Notes under the pieces: model-generated
Told to the model about the DNA's origin: nothing
Seen by the model: the letters and a program-made list of their open reading frames with translations, nothing else
Database searches by the model: none
Translations under genes and position numbers: made by a program
Shown here: positions 6,996-14,806 of the stretch, in pieces
Position numbering within the stretch: position 1 is the stretch's first letter
Layout: each line of letters begins with the position of its first letter
Source: Chloroflexota bacterium
GTDB lineage: Bacteria; Chloroflexota; Chloroflexia; Thermomicrobiales; JADLAZ01
Reading direction: 5' to 3'
Length of the DNA stretch: 15,046 bases
Assembly (NCBI GenBank): GCA_020849725.1
Contig: JADLAZ010000214.1
Span: 1-15,046, forward strand

Positions 6996-8399
6996 ATGCC
7001 AGAGACGCCGACGACCCGCACCGAAACCGACAGCATGGGGCCGATTGAGGTCCAGGCCGATCGCTACTGGGGCGCCCAGACGGAGCGGTCGCTGCACTAC
7101 TTTGCCATCGGCGAGGAGAAGATGCCGCCGGCAGTCGTGCGCGGCTTTGGTCTACTCAAGAAGTCTGCTGCCGAGGTCAACCGCGACCTGGGCGGGCTAT
7201 CCGACGACAAGGCCCGGCTTATCATCAGCGCGGCCGACGAGGTCATCGCCGGCGCGCTGGCCGCCCACTTCCCACTGTCGGTGTGGCAGACAGGCAGCGG
7301 CACGCAGAGCAACATGAACGCCAATGAGGTGATCGCCAATCGAGCCAACGAGCTGGCCGGCTCACCACTGGGCACGAAGAAGCCCATCCATCCTAACGAC
7401 GACGTCAACATGTCGCAGTCGTCGAACGATACCTTCCCGACGGCGATGCACATCGCCGCCGCCGAGGGTCTGGTCCATCAGTTGCTGCCGGCGGTGCGGG
7501 AGCTGCGCGACGCGCTGTCGGCCAAGGCCAACGCGTTCGAGAGCATCGTCAAGATCGGGCGCACGCATCTGATGGACGCCGTGCCGCTCACGCTCGGTCA
7601 GGAGTTCAGCGGCTACGTCGACCAGCTCGACCACAATCTGGACCGGCTGGCGGCTGTGCTGCCCGACCTGCAGGAGCTGGCCATCGGCGGCACAGCCGTC
7701 GGCACCGGCCTCAACGCCCATCCCGAGTTCGGCGCACGGGTAGCGGCGCGATTGAGCGACTTGACCGGGCTGGCGTTCACCTCCGCGCCGAACAAGTTCG
7801 CCGCGCTGGCCGCGCACGACAGCGTCGTCATGGCCAGCGGCGCGCTCAAGACGCTGGCGGCATCGCTGATGAAGATCGCCAACGACATCCGCTGGCTCGG
7901 CTCCGGCCCGCGCGCTGGCCTGGGCGAGCTGCTGCTGCCGGAGAATGAGCCTGGCTCATCGATCATGCCGGGCAAGGTCAACCCGACCCAGTCGGAGGCG
8001 CTGACGATGGTCTGCGTGCAGGTGCTCGGCAACGACGCCGCTATCGGCATCGCCGGCACGCAGGGCAACTTCGAGCTAAACGTCTTCAAGCCGGTCATGA
8101 TCTACAACTTCCTGCAGTCGGTGCGGCTGCTGAGTGACGCTTGCCACTCGTTCGCCGCGCATTGCGTCGCCGGCATCCAACCCAACCGCGACCAGATCGC
8201 GCGCCACGTCGCCGAGTCGCTGATGCTCGTGACCGCGCTCAGCCCGCACATCGGCTACGACAAGGCCGCACAGGTGGCAAAGAAGGCGCTCCACGAGGGG
8301 ACGACGCTGCGCGCGGCGGCGCTGGCGCTCGGTTACGTCGACGCGGCCACCTACGACCGCGTCGTGCGCCCGGCGGAGATGACCGGGCCGAGCGCCTGA
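6996..8399 (+). CDS. fumC: Class II fumarate hydratase
   Basis: Reversible hydration of fumarate to L-malate in the TCA cycle; iron-independent, homotetrameric, cytoplasmic. From the ATG at 6996 the protein has 467 residues, the same as E. coli FumC. Superfamily signatures are all present: [12 protein letters not shown] (101-112), [17 protein letters not shown] (132-148), [12 protein letters not shown] (188-199, with catalytic-region H191), [10 protein letters not shown] (231-240) and the mobile-loop signature [13 protein letters not shown] (320-332, with catalytic-type S321). I chose 6996 because AAAGGA lies 10 bases upstream; the ATG at 6975 is inside the hairpin and lacks a good site. A dgoD-like gene begins 35 bases after its stop, so the two may share a transcript. 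Confidence 0.96.
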   Translation: MPETPTTRTETDSMGPIEVQADRYWGAQTERSLHYFAIGEEKMPPAVVRGFGLLKKSAAEVNRDLGGLSDDKARLIISAADEVIAGALAAHFPLSVWQTGSGTQSNMNANEVIANRANELAGSPLGTKKPIHPNDDVNMSQSSNDTFPTAMHIAAAEGLVHQLLPAVRELRDALSAKANAFESIVKIGRTHLMDAVPLTLGQEFSGYVDQLDHNLDRLAAVLPDLQELAIGGTAVGTGLNAHPEFGARVAARLSDLTGLAFTSAPNKFAALAAHDSVVMASGALKTLAASLMKIANDIRWLGSGPRAGLGELLLPENEPGSSIMPGKVNPTQSEALTMVCVQVLGNDAAIGIAGTQGNFELNVFKPVMIYNFLQSVRLLSDACHSFAAHCVAGIQPNRDQIARHVAESLMLVTALSPHIGYDKAAQVAKKALHEGTTLRAAALALGYVDAATYDRVVRPAEMTGPSA

Positions 8400-8434
8400 G
8401 CGACGCATCTACCCAGCGAGAGGGGACACGGCTG

Positions 8435-9556
8435 ATGAAGATCACCAGGGTCGAGACGTTTCTGGTCAAGCCACGCTGGCTGTTCCTGAAGATGCATACC
8501 GACGAAGGCATCATCGGGCTGGGCGAGCCGATCCTCGAAGGCCGCGCGCTGACCTGCCAGACGGCGGTCAAGGAGCTGGAGCCGTGGCTGATCGGCGAAG
8601 ACCCGACGCGCGTCGTCCACCACTGGCAGGCAATGTACAAGCATGCCTTCTACCGGGGCGGCGAGGTCCTGACCAGCGTCCTGTCCGGCATTGAGCAGGC
8701 GCTGTGGGACATCACCGGGAAATACCACGGCGTGCCTGTCTACCGGCTGCTGGGCGGGCCGACACGCGACCGGCTGCGCGTCTACGGCACGGCCGGCGGC
8801 TCGGACCCGGAGAGCGCCGCCGCCAGCGTGCGCGAGGCGGTCGCCAGGGGCTTCAACTGCCTCAAGGTCGGCGTCGGCGCGCCGCGCACCGGCCGGCTGA
8901 TCGAGCCGCCGCTGTTCACCGAGCAGATGGTCGAGATCTTCGCCGCGATGCGCGCGGCTGCCGGCTCATCGGTCGATCTGGCGATCGACTTCCATGGCGC
9001 GGTGCCGCCACAGACGGCCAAGCGGCTGATCAAAGCGCTGGAGCCGTATCATCCCTTCTTCGTCGAAGAGCCGGTCCAATGTCAGAACGTCGATGTGCTG
9101 GCCGACATCGCCCGCTCGACCGAGATCCCGATCGCCACCGGCGAGCGGCTGTTCACCAAGTGGGGCTTCCGCGAGGTGCTGGAGAAGCGGGCAGCCTCGA
9201 TCCTCCAGCCCGACCTGAGCCATGCCGGCGGCATCATGGAGTGCCGCTTGATCGCCGGCATGGCCGAGGCCTACTACGCCGGCATCGCGCCGCACTGCCC
9301 ACTCGGGCCGATCGCGCTGGCCGCCTGCCTGCAACTCGACGCCGCCATCCCGAATTTCCTGGCCCAGGAGGGTGGCCGCCTGACCGGCGAGGGCTACATC
9401 ACAACGCCGTTCCGCCACATCGATGGCTACCTGCCGCTGCCAACCGCGCCCGGCCTCGGCATCGAGCTGGACGAGGATGCGCTGGCCGACAAGATCGACC
9501 ACGACTGGCAGAATCGCAAGAGCTACGCCGAGGACGGCAGCGCGATCGACTGGTAG
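8435..9556 (+). CDS. dgoD: D-galactonate dehydratase-type enolase-superfamily enzyme
   Basis: Likely dehydrates D-galactonate (or a close sugar acid) to the 2-keto-3-deoxy acid, Mg-dependent, cytoplasmic. The 373 residues align by eye with E. coli DgoD over the whole length: RWLFLKM-TDEG, EGRA, FYRGG, QALWDI-GK, and QPDLSHAGGI-EC then IAGMAEAY and APHCPLGPIALAACL, ending in an acidic-Trp tail. Expected catalytic residues are present: D185, H187 (DFHGA), E211, E237 (GERLF), D260 and H287, each two positions later than my recalled E. coli numbering where I can compare. DFHGRV of DgoD is DFHGAV here, so the substrate could differ. An AGGGG lies 9 bases before the ATG. It follows fumC by 35 bases and precedes a hairpin. 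Confidence 0.82.
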   Translation: MKITRVETFLVKPRWLFLKMHTDEGIIGLGEPILEGRALTCQTAVKELEPWLIGEDPTRVVHHWQAMYKHAFYRGGEVLTSVLSGIEQALWDITGKYHGVPVYRLLGGPTRDRLRVYGTAGGSDPESAAASVREAVARGFNCLKVGVGAPRTGRLIEPPLFTEQMVEIFAAMRAAAGSSVDLAIDFHGAVPPQTAKRLIKALEPYHPFFVEEPVQCQNVDVLADIARSTEIPIATGERLFTKWGFREVLEKRAASILQPDLSHAGGIMECRLIAGMAEAYYAGIAPHCPLGPIALAACLQLDAAIPNFLAQEGGRLTGEGYITTPFRHIDGYLPLPTAPGLGIELDEDALADKIDHDWQNRKSYAEDGSAIDW

Positions 9557-9612
9557 GCCGTCGCGCGAGAAGTCCCCCCGTCGTCGCTCGCGTCGCCGAC
9601 ATCGCCGGTGTC

Positions 9613-9659
9613 GTCGCCTGGCGCCGGCGCCGCTGAGCGGCTCGGCGGCGCCAGGCGAC
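9613..9659. terminator. Long GC-rich hairpin between convergent genes
   Basis: Perfect 13-bp arms 9613-9625 and 9647-9659, with an inner 5-bp stem (9629-9633 with 9637-9641) in the loop. It lies between the dgoD-like stop (9556) and the protease stop (9668), which face each other, so it may end or protect both transcripts. No T-run follows on either strand. Confidence 0.55.
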
Positions 9660-9667
9660 TGGTCCGG

Positions 9668-10783
9668 CTAGCTCGGTCGTGGCGACTCGCCCAAGGTCAC
9701 GGTGATGGATGTCTCCTGGTTTCCGCGCTGCACCGTGAGCGGCAGTTGGTTGCCCGGCTGGAGCGTGGCCAGCACGGCGCTCAGGTCGCGCTGGTTGGCG
9801 ATCTTGTGGCCATCGGCGGTGATGATGATGTCGCCCGAGCGCAGCCCGGCGTGCTCGGCCGGCGACCCGGGCACGACCAGGACGATGCCCAGGCCATCCT
9901 GACGTGACAGGTTGGACCGGGCGGCGATGCCGGGGGTAATCTCCATCGTGTTGATGCCGATGAATGGCCGCACCACGCGCCCGTTGGCGATCAATTGCGG
10001 CACGATATCGCGCACGGTGTCGATCGACACCGCGAAGCCAAGACCCTGCGCGCCCTCGGCGCCGGCTGTGTTGATGCCGACGATCTCGCCCTTCAGGTTC
10101 AGCAGCGGGCCGCCCGAGTTGCCTGGGTTAATCGCCGCGTCGGTCTGGATCAGGTCTTCCAGGCCGACACCGTTCGGCTCGGTGATCGTGCGCCCGAGCG
10201 CGCCGACGACGCCGGCCGTGACGGTCGGCCCACCCGGCAAGCCGAGCGCGTTGCCGATGGCGACGACCCAGTCGCCCACCTGGACATTGAGGCTGGTCGC
10301 CAGCGGGACGGTCGGGAGATTGTCGCCCTTGATCGTCACGACCGCCAGATCGGTGCGTGGGTCTCGCCCCTGCAGTTGGCCATCGAAGGTGCGTCCGTCC
10401 GGCAGCACGACGCGATAGCCCTGGGCGCCCTCGACAACGTGATTGTTGGTGACGATGTGTCCGGCGTTGTCGATGATCGCGCCAGAGCCGATGCCTTGCG
10501 GCTCGGCAGTATCGGCCGTGGGCGAGGCACTCGATGCACCGAGGCTGGCGATGAGCACAACACCTGGTTTACGCAGGTCCGCCACGCGGCGCACGGCATA
10601 GGCGAGACTCTCCGATGCGGCGGGCGCCGTCGGTGCGACCGCGGCCGGCGCGGCCGGCGCTGCTGCCGTCGCCGCGGGCGGCACCGTCGCCGTCGGTGGC
10701 ACGTTTGGCGTCGGACCCAGCCAGGCGCAGCCAGTTACGGTCAGCACTACGATCAGGGCCACCCCCCGAGTGAGGCGTGTCAT
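9668..10783 (-). CDS. Lipoprotein HtrA/DegP-like serine protease with one PDZ domain
   Basis: Envelope quality-control protease, chymotrypsin-like S1C family, probably lipid-anchored outside the cytoplasmic membrane. From the ATG at 10783 (GGAGGG 7 bases upstream) it has 371 residues. A signal peptide with lipobox VTGC gives lipidation at C19. An Ala/Pro/Thr-rich linker follows (about 23-57). The protease domain has the triad H115 (TNNHVVEG), D145 (RTDLAVV) and S223 (NPGNSGGPL). One PDZ domain (about 275-365) has the FIGI and GSPAEHAGLRSGDII elements. Most DegP/HtrA relatives have a cleaved signal or a TM anchor, so the lipobox is a less usual feature. It is transcribed toward the dgoD-like gene. 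The specific symbol is left open because degP, degQ and htrA cannot be told apart here. Confidence 0.92.
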   Translation of the reverse strand: MTRLTRGVALIVVLTVTGCAWLGPTPNVPPTATVPPAATAAAPAAPAAVAPTAPAASESLAYAVRRVADLRKPGVVLIASLGASSASPTADTAEPQGIGSGAIIDNAGHIVTNNHVVEGAQGYRVVLPDGRTFDGQLQGRDPRTDLAVVTIKGDNLPTVPLATSLNVQVGDWVVAIGNALGLPGGPTVTAGVVGALGRTITEPNGVGLEDLIQTDAAINPGNSGGPLLNLKGEIVGINTAGAEGAQGLGFAVSIDTVRDIVPQLIANGRVVRPFIGINTMEITPGIAARSNLSRQDGLGIVLVVPGSPAEHAGLRSGDIIITADGHKIANQRDLSAVLATLQPGNQLPLTVQRGNQETSITVTLGESPRPS

Positions 10784-11122
10784 ACCAGTACCCTCCAGCA
10801 CCGACGATGCCGGCTGGCCACGCTCTGGTCGAGCCGGCGGACGGCGTCCGTCTGCGTGCCAATCGCAAGAGCCATGCCAGGCCACGTCACCGGCCCAACT
10901 GGCCGGCGCTCACCAGGCGCATCAGCCGACGCCGGCGCTCGCTACCTGTGCATGAGGCCATCACCGGATGTATCCCTGTGACGGCATCGGCCGTCCTGAC
11001 GCGCTCTTGGCCGCCGGCCAGCGCTCGGATAGACTGCCGGCCAGTCCCCCGTGGCGCCCGCCCATCGGGCCGCTTGTGGCCCCGTGGGGGTCTGCCCATC
11101 GCACCGGTGAAGGAGCCGCGCC
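10784..11122. other. Divergent intergenic region without a gene
   Basis: These 339 bases lie between the divergent protease and dehydrogenase genes. Frames crossing it have no recognisable domain. It holds a candidate promoter for the dehydrogenase (11007-11035) and an imperfect hairpin at 11061-11088 (11-bp arms with one mismatch and one G-T pair). I could find no convincing promoter for the protease. Confidence 0.6.
11007..11035 (+). promoter_or_regulatory. Candidate promoter of the sorbitol-dehydrogenase-type gene
   Basis: TTGGCC (11007-11012), a 17-base spacer and TAGACT (11030-11035), each matching four of six consensus positions. Transcription would begin near 11042, giving a leader of about 80 bases that contains the imperfect hairpin at 11061-11088. 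Confidence 0.35.
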
Positions 11123-12169
11123 ATGACCGATCTCCGGAACGTGACCGTGGTGCTGCACCGCGCCGGCGATCTCCGGCTGGCGGAGCGGCCGATACCCGTG
11201 CCTGGCCCAGGCGAGGCGCTGCTCGCGGTCGGGGCCGTCGGTGTCTGCGGTTCGGACGTCCATTACTGGGAGCGGGGCCGGATCGGGCCATTTATCGTGC
11301 GCGCTCCGCTGGTCCTCGGCCACGAGGCGGCCGGCGTCGTCGTCGACACTGGTCCGGGCGTGACCGAGCTGCGCCCCGGCGACCGCGTCGCCCTGGAGCC
11401 GGGCGTGCCCTGCCGCACCTGTGCCGCGTGCAAGCGCGGCCAGTACAATCTGTGCCCTGACGTCCGCTTCCTGGCAACGCCGCCAATCGACGGTGCGCTG
11501 GCGCGCTACGTCGCGCACGCCGCCGACTTTTGCTACCGACTGCCCGATTCGGTGTCGCTCGACGCCGGGGCGCTGCTGGAGCCGCTGTCGGTCGGGCTGC
11601 ACGCCTGCCGGCGCGGCGGCGTCGGGTTGGGCAGTCGCGTCCTCATCCTCGGCGCCGGGCCAATCGGGCTGGTGACGCTGCTAGCGGCACGGGCCGCTGG
11701 CGCAGCGAGCGTGGCCATCACCGATCTCGTGCCGGCGCGGCTGGCGGTCGCCGCGCGGCTGGGCGCCTCCGCGACGCTTGACGCCGGCCGGCCGGACCTG
11801 GTCGCGGCGGTGACCGAGGCGACCGGTGGGCCAGTCGACGTCGCCATCGACTGCGCCGGCGCCGAGGCGGCCGTGCGCGCCGCCATCGCCGCCACGCGCG
11901 CTGGTGGCGTGGTTGTGCTGGTCGGCCTCGGGCCAGACGAGATGACGCTGCCGATCATCGACGCGGCGACGCGCGAGATCGACCTGCGCGGCATCTTCCG
12001 CTACGCCAACACCTACCCGGCGGCGCTGGCGCTGGTGGCGAGCGGCGCGATCGATCTCGCGCCGCTGGTGACGCACCGCTTTCCGCTGGCTGACGTCGTC
12101 GCCGCCTTCGAGACAGCGCACACCGGACGCAATGGTGCGATCAAAGTGATGGTTGATGTGACGGACTGA
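11123..12169 (+). CDS. Zinc-dependent sorbitol/polyol dehydrogenase (MDR family)
   Basis: Oxidises a sugar alcohol or related secondary alcohol with NAD; cytoplasmic. The 348 residues follow the sorbitol dehydrogenase pattern: [18 protein letters not shown] (40-57), VLGHEAAG (64-71), [20 protein letters not shown] (92-111) and [15 protein letters not shown] (116-130). Catalytic-zinc ligands would be C42, H67 and E68, with E153 nearby. The four structural-zinc cysteines C97, C100, C103 and C111 are all present. The nucleotide fold has GAGPIG (177-182), with D201 at the end of the second strand, which favours NAD over NADP. AAGGAG lies 7 bases before the ATG. An SDR gene follows after 57 bases. 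L-iditol, xylitol or an L-threonine/galactitol-type substrate are all possible. Confidence 0.85.
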   Translation: MTDLRNVTVVLHRAGDLRLAERPIPVPGPGEALLAVGAVGVCGSDVHYWERGRIGPFIVRAPLVLGHEAAGVVVDTGPGVTELRPGDRVALEPGVPCRTCAACKRGQYNLCPDVRFLATPPIDGALARYVAHAADFCYRLPDSVSLDAGALLEPLSVGLHACRRGGVGLGSRVLILGAGPIGLVTLLAARAAGAASVAITDLVPARLAVAARLGASATLDAGRPDLVAAVTEATGGPVDVAIDCAGAEAAVRAAIAATRAGGVVVLVGLGPDEMTLPIIDAATREIDLRGIFRYANTYPAALALVASGAIDLAPLVTHRFPLADVVAAFETAHTGRNGAIKVMVDVTD

Positions 12170-12226
12170 GCGGCCGATCGTCGCGCTGAGCGACCTGGCT
12201 GGCCGGATGTTACAGGGAGGCCGCGC

Positions 12227-12988
12227 ATGGCGCTGACGATCGACCTGTCGGGACGGGTGGCCGTGGTCACCGGTGCGGGCAAGGGCATCGGGCGAGCAAT
12301 CTGCCTGTCGCTGGCTGAGGCTGGCGCTACCGTTGTCGCCGTCAGCCGCACCGAGCCGGACCTGGACAGCCTCGGCGGGGAGGTGCGCGCCAGGGGCGGC
12401 CGGTACCATCCGGTCGTGGCCGAGTTGGCCGGTGAGATCGTCGCCGAGCGCGTGGCTCAGGCGACGATTGGCGCCTTCGACGCGATCGACATCCTGATCA
12501 ACAACGCCGGCGTCGCCCGCAACGCGCCGGCCGAGGCGGTCACCGAAGAAGACTGGGACGCGACGATGAGCACCAACCTGCGCGGAGCGTTCTTCATGGC
12601 CCAGGCCGCCGGTCGTCACATGCTGGTGCGCCGCCAGGGGCGAATCATCAATGTTACGTCGCAATCGGCGCTGGTGGCGCTGCACGAGCACGCCGCCTAT
12701 TGTGCCAGCAAGGCCGCGCTCGGCATGTTGACGAAGGTGCTGGCGCTGGAGTGGGGGCCGCGTGGCGTGACCGTCAACGCCGTCGCGCCAACGGTCATCC
12801 TGACGCCGCTGGGTGAGCGCGTCTGGGGTGACCCGGCCAAAGGCGGGCCGATGCTGGCGCGCATCCCCGTCGGCCGCTTCGGCGTGCCGGCCGATGTCGC
12901 CGGCGTCGTCACCTTCCTGGCCAGCGACCACGCCTCGCTCATCAACGGCGAGACGATCGCCATCGATGGCGGCTACACAGCCCACTAG
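12227..12988 (+). CDS. Short-chain dehydrogenase/reductase, sugar or polyol type
   Basis: NAD(P)-dependent oxidoreductase of the classical SDR family, cytoplasmic. It has 253 residues, the usual length. It has the cofactor motif TGAGKGIG (15-22), NNAG (92-95), active-site N117 (STNLRGAFF), S145 (INVTSQSA), Y158 and K162 (YCASK), and the C-terminal [10 protein letters not shown]. The [14 protein letters not shown] segment (188-200) resembles xylulose reductase and threitol or gluconate 5-dehydrogenase relatives, so a sugar or polyol substrate is likely. GGGAGG lies 6 bases before the ATG. It sits 57 bases after the zinc dehydrogenase and probably shares its transcript. The exact substrate cannot be told. 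Confidence 0.88.
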   Translation: MALTIDLSGRVAVVTGAGKGIGRAICLSLAEAGATVVAVSRTEPDLDSLGGEVRARGGRYHPVVAELAGEIVAERVAQATIGAFDAIDILINNAGVARNAPAEAVTEEDWDATMSTNLRGAFFMAQAAGRHMLVRRQGRIINVTSQSALVALHEHAAYCASKAALGMLTKVLALEWGPRGVTVNAVAPTVILTPLGERVWGDPAKGGPMLARIPVGRFGVPADVAGVVTFLASDHASLINGETIAIDGGYTAH

Positions 12989-13061
12989 GCCCAGCCACGC
13001 GCGCTATCGACAGCGCAGCGCGGCCCGGATAGGCTGGGCAGACTATCTCGGGGAGCATATC

Positions 13062-13481
13062 ATGGTGACAGTGATCGCCATCCCACGAGCCGCGCTCGCC
13101 GCGTTCTGTCGTCGCGAACGCATCCACCGGCTCGCCCTCTTCGGGTCAGTGCTGCGGGAGGACTTCCGGCCGGACAGCGATATCGACGTGCTGGTCGAGT
13201 TCGAGCCGGCCCGGCGCATCGGGTTCATCGAGCTGGCCGGCGAGGCCCATGCCTTCGCGGCCGGCAAGACCCGTGCTGATCTCGATGGCGACCGCTTGCT
13301 GCAAGCTTGGCCTGACCCGACCTGTCGAGACCATTGGCGAGGCGGCGGCTCAGGTGTCGGATCAGACACGAGCCGACCAGCGGGCCATTCCCTGGTCGCA
13401 GATCGTCGCGAGGCGCAACCGGCTGGTTCACGCCTATTTCGCCGTGAATCTGGATATCTTGTAGGATACGATGACTCTTGA
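13062..13481 (+). pseudogene. MntA-type nucleotidyltransferase antitoxin remnant, fused and frameshifted
   Basis: The open frame from the ATG at 13062 (GGGGAG 6 bases upstream) encodes 139 residues. Residues 1-60 are a minimal nucleotidyltransferase of the MntA antitoxin type, with [21 protein letters not shown] carrying the GSX10DXD motif (G28, S29, D40, D42). The C-terminal part expected in this family (a GRKVDL-type strand and a following helix) is missing. From about residue 62 the frame instead reads HepT-like sequence ([20 protein letters not shown]), until an apparent extra base near 13305. After that the frame is meaningless up to the stop at 13481. I read it as a deletion fusion of antitoxin and toxin that then decayed. 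In intact pairs MntA AMPylates HepT; that is family knowledge. A genuine short fusion protein is the alternative. Confidence 0.72.
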
Positions 13482-13557
13482 ATTGCCAGTACCCATGGCG
13501 CAGTTAGAGCCGCTGCTGGCCGACGAAACTCCTTCGTCGGGAACGCCATCACCGTAG
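13245..13557 (+). pseudogene. HepT-type HEPN toxin remnant with frameshift and amber codon
   Basis: HEPN RNase-toxin sequence broken by at least three events. Its start is missing and replaced by the MntA fragment; the readable part begins near [20 protein letters not shown] (13245-13304). One extra base near 13305 moves homology to the next frame: [18 protein letters not shown], then IPWSQIV, then RNRLVHAYF. The RX4HXY catalytic motif (R at 13414-13416, H at 13429-13431, Y at 13435-13437) is intact. The frame stops at TAG (13462-13464) in DIL-stop-DT, where relatives I recall have Trp. Continuing past it gives [21 protein letters not shown], a normal HepT-like tail, to a second stop at 13557. 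The family call is from memory of conserved HepT sequences. Confidence 0.72.
13520..13540. repeat. Small perfect hairpin ahead of the second enolase-superfamily gene
   Basis: Arms CCGACGAA (13520-13527) and TTCGTCGG (13533-13540) with a 5-base loop. It lies in the tail of the HepT remnant, about 40 bases before the next ATG. It could be a weak attenuator or chance; no T-run follows. Confidence 0.4.
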
Positions 13558-13581
13558 CAGACCGGGAGGGAACACGAATCG

Positions 13582-14691
13582 ATGAAGATCACCCGCATTT
13601 CGACAATCACGCTGCGCTCACCGCACGGCCGGGCCATCCAGGACGCGACCATCCCGCCGCCGCCACCCGGCGACGCCGGCCGTGGCGGCATGTTTGTCCA
13701 GGTCGAGACCGACGCCGGCATCACCGGCCTGGGCACCGGCACCGGCCATCCGTCAGTCGCCATCACCATCGACCGGACGCTTGGACCACTGCTGACCGGC
13801 GAGGATCCATTCAATACGGAGAAGCTGTGGGAGAAGATGTTCTGGCGCGTGCGCGGCTACGGCCGCAAGGGCGTCGCCTTCTGCGCCATCTCGGCCGTCG
13901 ATATCGCCCTCTGGGACCTCAAGGCCAAGGCGCTGGGCGTGCCGCTCTACCGGCTGCTCGGTCCCTACCACGAGCGCGTGCCAGTGTACGGCTCCGGCGG
14001 CTGGACCGACTTCACCGAGGCCGAGCTGGTCGCCGAGCAGACCGGCTACATCGAGCGCTGGGGCATGCGCGCCGTCAAGATGAAGGTTGCCAAGGATTTT
14101 GGCAAGAGCGAGCGTGAAGACATCAAGCGGCTGGCCGCCGTGCGCAAGGCGGTCGGCGACGATGTCGACGTCTTCGTCGATGCCAACAACGGCTACTACG
14201 CCAAGCAGGCGATCTACATGGCGCACGCCTTCGAGGACTACCGGATCGGTTGGTTCGAGGAGCCGGTGCTGGCCGACGATATCGACGGACTGGCAGCCGT
14301 GGCGCGCGCCAGCCGCATCCCCATCGCCACCGGCGAGCACGAGTATACGAAGTACGGTTTCAAAGACCTCATTGCTCGTGGTGGCGCCGACATCGTCCAG
14401 CCTGACGTCGGCCGCGTCGGGGGCGTCACCGAGTGGATGAAAGCCGCCCACCTGGCCCACGCCTTCAACCTGCCGGTAGCGCCGCACGCCGTCCAACTCG
14501 TCCATCTTCATCTGGCGATGGCGACGCCGAACCTGAAGATCGTCGAGTACCTCGGCGTGTCGGACGAGAGCGACCGCCTCTGCTACACCGAGTTCCCCGA
14601 GCCGAAGGACGGCTTCTGGGCGCCGTATCCCGACCGGCCCGGCCTGGGGCTGGAACTCAATCCGAAGGCGATCGAGCAGTATCGCGTCTGA
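13582..14691 (+). CDS. Mandelate racemase/muconate lactonizing family sugar-acid dehydratase-type enzyme
   Basis: Enolase-superfamily enzyme that likely abstracts a proton next to a carboxylate, as in acid-sugar dehydratases, racemases or cycloisomerases; Mg-dependent, cytoplasmic. The 369 residues have the N-terminal cap domain and the barrel: VKMKV (KXK, K166 and K168), metal ligands D200 (VDANNGY), E226 or E227 (WFEEPV) and E252 (TGEHEY), then D275 (QPDVGRVGG) and H302 (PHAVQLVHLH), the Asp-His dyad of the mandelate-racemase subgroup. It is distinct from the dgoD-like gene, which has DFHGA instead of KXK plus DAN. GGGAGG lies 12 bases upstream, a rather long spacing. It follows the SDR gene and the toxin-antitoxin remnant. 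Substrate not assignable by eye. Confidence 0.87.
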   Translation: MKITRISTITLRSPHGRAIQDATIPPPPPGDAGRGGMFVQVETDAGITGLGTGTGHPSVAITIDRTLGPLLTGEDPFNTEKLWEKMFWRVRGYGRKGVAFCAISAVDIALWDLKAKALGVPLYRLLGPYHERVPVYGSGGWTDFTEAELVAEQTGYIERWGMRAVKMKVAKDFGKSEREDIKRLAAVRKAVGDDVDVFVDANNGYYAKQAIYMAHAFEDYRIGWFEEPVLADDIDGLAAVARASRIPIATGEHEYTKYGFKDLIARGGADIVQPDVGRVGGVTEWMKAAHLAHAFNLPVAPHAVQLVHLHLAMATPNLKIVEYLGVSDESDRLCYTEFPEPKDGFWAPYPDRPGLGLELNPKAIEQYRV

Positions 14692-14752
14692 GCGCCCGGG
14701 TCGCCCCCGCCCTCGGCGCCGTTCTGCCACGGCGAGGCTCGGGCACGCGCGA

Positions 14753-14781
14753 GGGGGGCAGGCAACCAACGCCTGCCCCCC
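14753..14781. terminator. GC-rich hairpin between convergent genes
   Basis: Perfect 11-bp arms (GGGGGGCAGGC at 14753-14763 and GCCTGCCCCCC at 14771-14781) around the loop AACCAAC. It lies between the facing ends of the enolase-superfamily gene (14691) and the YceI-like gene (14807). Probably a two-way terminator or transcript-end hairpin; it has no T-run. Confidence 0.6.
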
Positions 14782-14806
14782 GCATGCCGCCTGGTGCACG
14801 TGATCC

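Noticed and set aside
6846..7097. An 84-residue N-terminal extension of the ABC transporter
   Set aside because: It would run through the fumC promoter, the palindrome and the fumC coding start, has no ABC-family similarity, and lacks a better ribosome binding site.
11061..11088. Imperfect hairpin in the leader of the zinc dehydrogenase as a riboswitch
   Set aside because: A single 11-bp stem with a mismatch and a G-T pair; no conserved aptamer elements are recognisable, so I note it only as part of the intergenic region.
10887..11291. Leftward frame of 134 codons across the protease-dehydrogenase gap
   Set aside because: Arg/Pro/Gly-rich with no motif, and it runs into the coding start of the dehydrogenase on the opposite strand.
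11681..12985. Leftward open frame of 434 codons opposite the zinc dehydrogenase and SDR
   Set aside because: It spans two well-supported genes and their gap on the other strand and has no recognisable motif; a high-GC shadow.
13753..14799. Leftward frame of 348 codons opposite the second enolase-superfamily gene
   Set aside because: It is antisense to a gene with all catalytic residues; no domain is readable.
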